Below are positions 32,596 through 35,434 of a stretch of 35,434 nt of DNA, one piece after another (position 1 is the first letter of the stretch; each line of letters begins with the position of its first letter). This stretch comes from JAJTFW01 sp031421935. GTDB taxonomy: Bacteria; Bacteroidota; Bacteroidia; AKYH767-A; OLB10. Below the pieces are notes generated by a model that was not told the DNA's origin, searched no databases, and saw nothing but the letters and a program-made list of their open reading frames with translations. The DNA is taken from the NCBI GenBank assembly GCA_031421935.1, contig JANOPQ010000002.1:1-35434 (forward strand). The letters are read 5' to 3'. Both the position numbers and the translations under genes were made by a program.

Positions 32596-33840
32596 TTACT
32601 CAGTGGCTAAACGTTGATCAGAAATTCGACGAACTATATTTTTAGATGTATAAGAGGCCGCCAACCAGCCAATGACCATCACAATGCCCATCACAATCAT
32701 GAAGTCGCCGAGTTGCATGTCTACAGGATACGCCTCTATCACAAATCCTTCACCTCCACCAATTTTTACCAAGCCGAAATATTGTTGGAGTCCACAAAGT
32801 ATAGCACCTAAAAACATTCCAACGAAAGCACCGCCTACTGAGATCACTAATCCTTCCAATAAAAAAATACGTTGTGCTAATTTTAAATCGGCACCCATGT
32901 GATATAGGGTTTGCAAGTCGTCGCGTTTATCGAGAATCAACATGGTTAATGTACCAAACAAATTGAATGCTGCGATCATCAAAATAAATCCGAGGATAAT
33001 ATACACGGCTATTTTTTCTGCGCCAATTACTTTGAATAAAAAATCATGTTGCATCAGTCGATCTTTCACGGTGAATTCGCTGCCCAAACTTCTTTGCAAC
33101 TGTGCCATCACATTTTTCGAATCATCATCATTTTTCAATTTAACTTCAAAAGCGGAGATCTGTTTATTATTTCCTGATAAGTCATACATGAAACGCAAGG
33201 GGACCAACACATACTTCGCATCAAAATCTTGTTGTACACTAAAGATTCCCGATGCGACCATCGATCGTTGAATAAATGCATCGGAAGGATCCAGCATGAC
33301 TACACCGGGATCGATACCACGTTGCGGTATAAAAATATTTACTTGATTCAATAAATCGTTGGGGCGAATTCCCATGGAGTAGGCTATTTGCGCTCCCGGA
33401 ATCATAAAGTTGACATCACCACTTTCGAGGATAGCGTCACCTTCTAGCAATTTATCTTTAATCTCGCTGGTTTTGAAAAACGAATTACTCACGCCTTTCA
33501 ACGTAACCACATATTGCCGATCCATGTAACGCAAGAGTGCGTTATCTTCTTTTACAAAAGTGACGACATCGATACCGGGATGATTTTCTAACGATTGAAT
33601 TATTTTATCGGTAGGCTCAAAACTTCTTCCGCTTACGTTTTGAATTTTAATATCGGGATCGAAGGAGTTATACATCTCCATCACTAAATTTCCGAAGCCA
33701 TTAAAAACGGAAAGCACAACAACGAGTCCGAAGGTCCCTACGGCCACTCCTAAAACACTAATCCAACTAATTACATTGATGAGGTGGTGCGATTTTTTCG
33801 CAAAGAGGTAACGCCGGGTTATGGTCCAGGCTAAGCTCAT
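32596..33840 (-). CDS. LolC/LolE-type ABC permease (FtsX family)
   Basis: The 414-residue protein begins with the family motif ITRRYLFAKKSHHLINVISWISVLGVAVG and one helix. Then a periplasmic domain (about 50-265) and three helices follow, with IAAFNLFGTLTMLILDKRDDLQTLYHMGADLKLAQRIFLLEG. This is the FtsX/MacB_PCD layout of lipoprotein-releasing permeases. The start is the ATG at 33840; a TTG one codon upstream is less likely. It lies 3 bp after the methyltransferase stop. A nearby rbfA is a common context for this gene in Bacteroidota. No LolD-type ATPase gene is in the window. Confidence 0.92.
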   Translation of the reverse strand: MSLAWTITRRYLFAKKSHHLINVISWISVLGVAVGTFGLVVVLSVFNGFGNLVMEMYNSFDPDIKIQNVSGRSFEPTDKIIQSLENHPGIDVVTFVKEDNALLRYMDRQYVVTLKGVSNSFFKTSEIKDKLLEGDAILESGDVNFMIPGAQIAYSMGIRPNDLLNQVNIFIPQRGIDPGVVMLDPSDAFIQRSMVASGIFSVQQDFDAKYVLVPLRFMYDLSGNNKQISAFEVKLKNDDDSKNVMAQLQRSLGSEFTVKDRLMQHDFLFKVIGAEKIAVYIILGFILMIAAFNLFGTLTMLILDKRDDLQTLYHMGADLKLAQRIFLLEGLVISVGGAFVGMFLGAILCGLQQYFGLVKIGGGEGFVIEAYPVDMQLGDFMIVMGIVMVIGWLAASYTSKNIVRRISDQRLATE

Positions 33841-33843
33841 CAA

Positions 33844-34653
33844 TTATTTCCAAGCTTTCACGATGAGTCCAGTGCCAGTAGGATGTTTCATCATCACATC
33901 CATCCAGTTTAACAAATACGCAAAGGGATACGTGATCAAATAATAAAAAGGTAAGATCACAAAAAACAATTTCGTTACACCAAGCATGAGGATTGGATAT
34001 TTCATTGACAACCTCCACGAAATTTTTCCAGGTGTTCCATATTGATAGCGTGCTTCTACTTTTGTAAATCCAGCAGAGCGCAATTTATCTTCAATCTCCT
34101 TGATATTATATCCATCGCGCACATGCTCTTCAATGAAAGAACTTTCTTCATCGCCATGCACATCGGAGCCACCTTGATCGCTAGGTGTAGAGATGAGCAG
34201 CATGCCGCCGGGTTTAAGAGATGCATTTATATTTTTAAATACTTGCACATCTTCCAAGATATGTTCCATCACATCCACCGAAATAGCCAAGTCATAACGG
34301 TTAGCATCTACGTAAGTGGTGAGATCATCTACCACAAACTTTACTTTTTCTCCTGCACCAATCTGTTTAAAGAAAGTATTGCAGTCAGCCACTTGCTCTT
34401 CCTTTACATCAACGGCTAAAATTGTAGCGTCGGGAAGTCGGCGATTGAGCCAAAGTGAATGTTGACCATATCCTGCTCCTGCATCTAAAATAGAAGCTGA
34501 GTTAGGAGCTTGTTTAATCCAAGTTTTTAATTCTTTGTGTACATGCCATGCTCTCAACAGAAGTAAGTCTAAGAGTTGATAGAATGACTTTCTTAAGAAG
34601 GGGGATTTATTAAAAACATTCCCAAGACTGCGCTTTATCGGATCGTATTGCAT
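33844..34653 (-). CDS. Class I SAM-dependent methyltransferase
   Basis: The ATG at 34653 is chosen; the frame extends to 34863 but would overlap rbfA. The 269-residue product has SAM motif I ILDAGAGYGQHSLWL, the acidic ILAVDVKEEQ loop and motif II/III YDLAISVDVMEHI. A methyltransf_11-type fold continues to LKPGGMLLISTPSDQGG. The C-terminal 60 residues are unusually hydrophobic (KYPILMLGVTKLFFVILPFYYLITYPFAYLL) and may anchor it to the membrane. The acceptor is unknown. It sits between rbfA and the LolC/E-type permease gene. Confidence 0.87.
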   Translation of the reverse strand: MQYDPIKRSLGNVFNKSPFLRKSFYQLLDLLLLRAWHVHKELKTWIKQAPNSASILDAGAGYGQHSLWLNRRLPDATILAVDVKEEQVADCNTFFKQIGAGEKVKFVVDDLTTYVDANRYDLAISVDVMEHILEDVQVFKNINASLKPGGMLLISTPSDQGGSDVHGDEESSFIEEHVRDGYNIKEIEDKLRSAGFTKVEARYQYGTPGKISWRLSMKYPILMLGVTKLFFVILPFYYLITYPFAYLLNWMDVMMKHPTGTGLIVKAWK

Positions 34654-34659
34654 CGGCTG

Positions 34660-34667
34660 CGAAGGTA
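34660..34667 (-). promoter_or_regulatory. -7-like box (TACCTTCG) of the methyltransferase gene
   Basis: One mismatch from TAnnTTTG on the minus strand, 6 nt before the ATG at 34653, in the 46-bp gap after rbfA. It could be an internal promoter giving a leaderless mRNA. Confidence 0.3.
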
Positions 34668-34699
34668 CTAAAAAGGGTATATAGAGGCGAAATGAACGA

Positions 34700-35074
34700 T
34701 TAAGAATCCGAAGAATCTTCAGCAGGAGGAATATCGATCGATTTAAAAATGGCATCCATCTTATCGGAATAGTCGAGGCTATCGTCAATAAAAAACTCGA
34801 GTTCTGGAACGATGCGCGCTTGCTTACCAATTTTTTTTCCCAAATGAAAACGCACGGTTGCATTATGCTTCTTCAGTGCCTTTAGAATTTCTAATGGTTT
34901 TTGAGCTTTAAAAACACTAAGGTGCACACGCGCCAAACTCAGATCGGGAGTAATCTTCACATGAGTGACCGTTACGAAATGGGGGCCATACCAATCTTTC
35001 CCATCCCTCAAGAAGAGCTCACCCAATTCTTTTTGAATGAGTTTTGCATATTTAAGCTGGCGTACTGAATCCAT
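34700..35074 (-). CDS. rbfA: 30S ribosome-binding factor A
   Basis: The 124-residue product has the RbfA KH-like fold. It begins VRQLKYAKLIQKELGELFLRD, followed by VTVTHVKITPDLSLARVHLSVF and the C-terminal RIVPELEFFIDDSLDYSDKMDAIF, which is the family's most conserved end. RbfA matures the 5' end of 16S rRNA and helps cold adaptation. It heads a minus-strand cluster that continues with the methyltransferase, the LolC/E-type permease, EamA and the outer-membrane protein. The -7 box lies only 4 nt before its ATG. Confidence 0.95.
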   Translation of the reverse strand: MDSVRQLKYAKLIQKELGELFLRDGKDWYGPHFVTVTHVKITPDLSLARVHLSVFKAQKPLEILKALKKHNATVRFHLGKKIGKQARIVPELEFFIDDSLDYSDKMDAIFKSIDIPPAEDSSDS

Positions 35075-35078
35075 GGGG

Positions 35079-35086
35079 CAAATTTA
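35079..35086 (-). promoter_or_regulatory. -7 box (TAAATTTG) of rbfA
   Basis: Exact TAnnTTTG, 4 nt before the ATG at 35074. No TTG at 19 nt. It implies a leaderless rbfA mRNA. Confidence 0.45.
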
Positions 35087-35102
35087 CGAGATTATTAGAT
35101 AG

Positions 35103-35214
35103 GAGAGTCGGTGAGTTGGAGAGTCGGTGAGTCGGTGAGTCGGTGAGTCGGTGAGTCGGTGAGTCGGTGAGTCGGTGAGTTGGAGAGTTGGAGAGTTGGA
35201 GAGTTGGAGAGTCG
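35103..35214. repeat. 14 x 8-bp tandem array, unit G(T/A)GAGT(C/T)G
   Basis: Fourteen exact-length units run without interruption. Only positions 2 (T or A) and 7 (C or T) vary. The order is mixed at the left, then six GTGAGTCG copies in a row, one GTGAGTTG, three GAGAGTTG copies and a final GAGAGTCG. It is a likely variable-number repeat 29 bp upstream of the rbfA start. Confidence 0.92.
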
Positions 35215-35328
35215 GTGTCGCGATAGTTATCAGGAGGTGAATTGGTGATGTTCCCGTACTTCTTACTCCTCCCGATAGCTATCGCATAGGCGTCAGGCTA
35301 ATTTTTGGTTTAAACAATGTTTTTCAGA

Positions 35329-35405
35329 AATATTAAGGGTCGAAAACCTAGAATGTAGGGGCGCATTGCAATGCGCCCCTACAAGAATTCACCCCCCTTA
35401 ATATT
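35329..35405. repeat. Nested palindrome: 11-bp inverted repeats around a 30-bp perfect palindrome
   Basis: The outer arms are AATATTAAGGG (35329-35339) and CCCTTAATATT (35395-35405). Between them 35354-35383 is a perfect palindrome, half-site TGTAGGGGCGCATTG. There is no gene in 35087-35434. The element resembles the GGGGCGCATTGCAATGCGCCCC repeats scattered in many environmental bacterial genomes. Confidence 0.9.
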
Positions 35406-35434
35406 GCCCGCCCGCCATAAAATTGGATTTTATC

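Noticed and set aside
34654..34863. Extended N-terminus of the methyltransferase overlapping rbfA
   Set aside because: The extra 70 residues are the antiphase reading of rbfA, and a standard methyltransferase N-terminus begins at the ATG at 34653.
35103..35214. CRISPR array
   Set aside because: The units are 8 bp, contiguous and without spacers; no cas genes are present.

Overview
The window reads as a chromosomal segment of a Bacteroidota bacterium. Four things support this. Two secreted proteins end in type IX secretion (T9SS) sorting domains. Many proteins are exported lipoproteins or small outer-membrane barrels whose signal peptides end just before Gln. Promoters follow the Bacteroidota TTG-N19-TAnnTTTG pattern rather than the sigma-70 pattern. 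The order rbfA / LolC-E-type permease is also one I associate with this phylum. The genus cannot be fixed from the sequence alone.

Layout. 171-1079 is an LD-carboxypeptidase. 1480-4727 is an AT-rich accessory block of exported proteins of unknown function, all on the minus strand, with two diverged lipoprotein paralogues and a 43-codon ORF that shares a promoter and N-terminus with one of them. 4983-7025 is metG. 7551-10062 holds a divergent esterase lipoprotein and a T9SS-exported endonuclease I. 10109-10831 is a rhodanese-thioredoxin fusion lipoprotein. 10913-13215 is an arsenic operon (arsR, arsM, arsC, aquaporin) with two near-identical ArsR-type operators and no dedicated arsenite pump. 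13826-16302 carries an MFS transporter, a YhcG-type nuclease gene and tRNA-Arg(CCT). 16357-18258 holds a cyclase-family hydrolase and an Omp28-like lipoprotein.

18351-25356 is a complete tripartite exporter operon: TetR regulator, TolC, HlyD-type lipoprotein, two ABC ATPases and two ABC-2 permeases. It resembles E. coli ybhGFSR with its own outer-membrane channel. Two 16-bp palindromes differing at one base flank or abut its promoter. The two ATPase genes lie in one reading frame, separated by a single TAA. Their motifs predict one degenerate and one canonical ATP site.

25623-35074 holds a T9SS-sorted beta-propeller-like protein, xseA-xseB, a META-domain lipoprotein, a small secreted protein, and the minus-strand cluster rbfA / methyltransferase / LolC-E-type permease / EamA transporter / outer-membrane barrel.

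Intergenic DNA is rich in interspersed repeats and palindromes of several families, including a 14-unit 8-bp array and a nested 30-bp perfect palindrome near the right end. I see no CRISPR array, IS element, prophage or rRNA. No gene set amounts to a clearly new system. The strongest candidates for a second look are the duplicated lipoprotein cassette, the pump-less arsenic operon, the in-frame split ABC ATPase and a class of apparently leaderless promoters.
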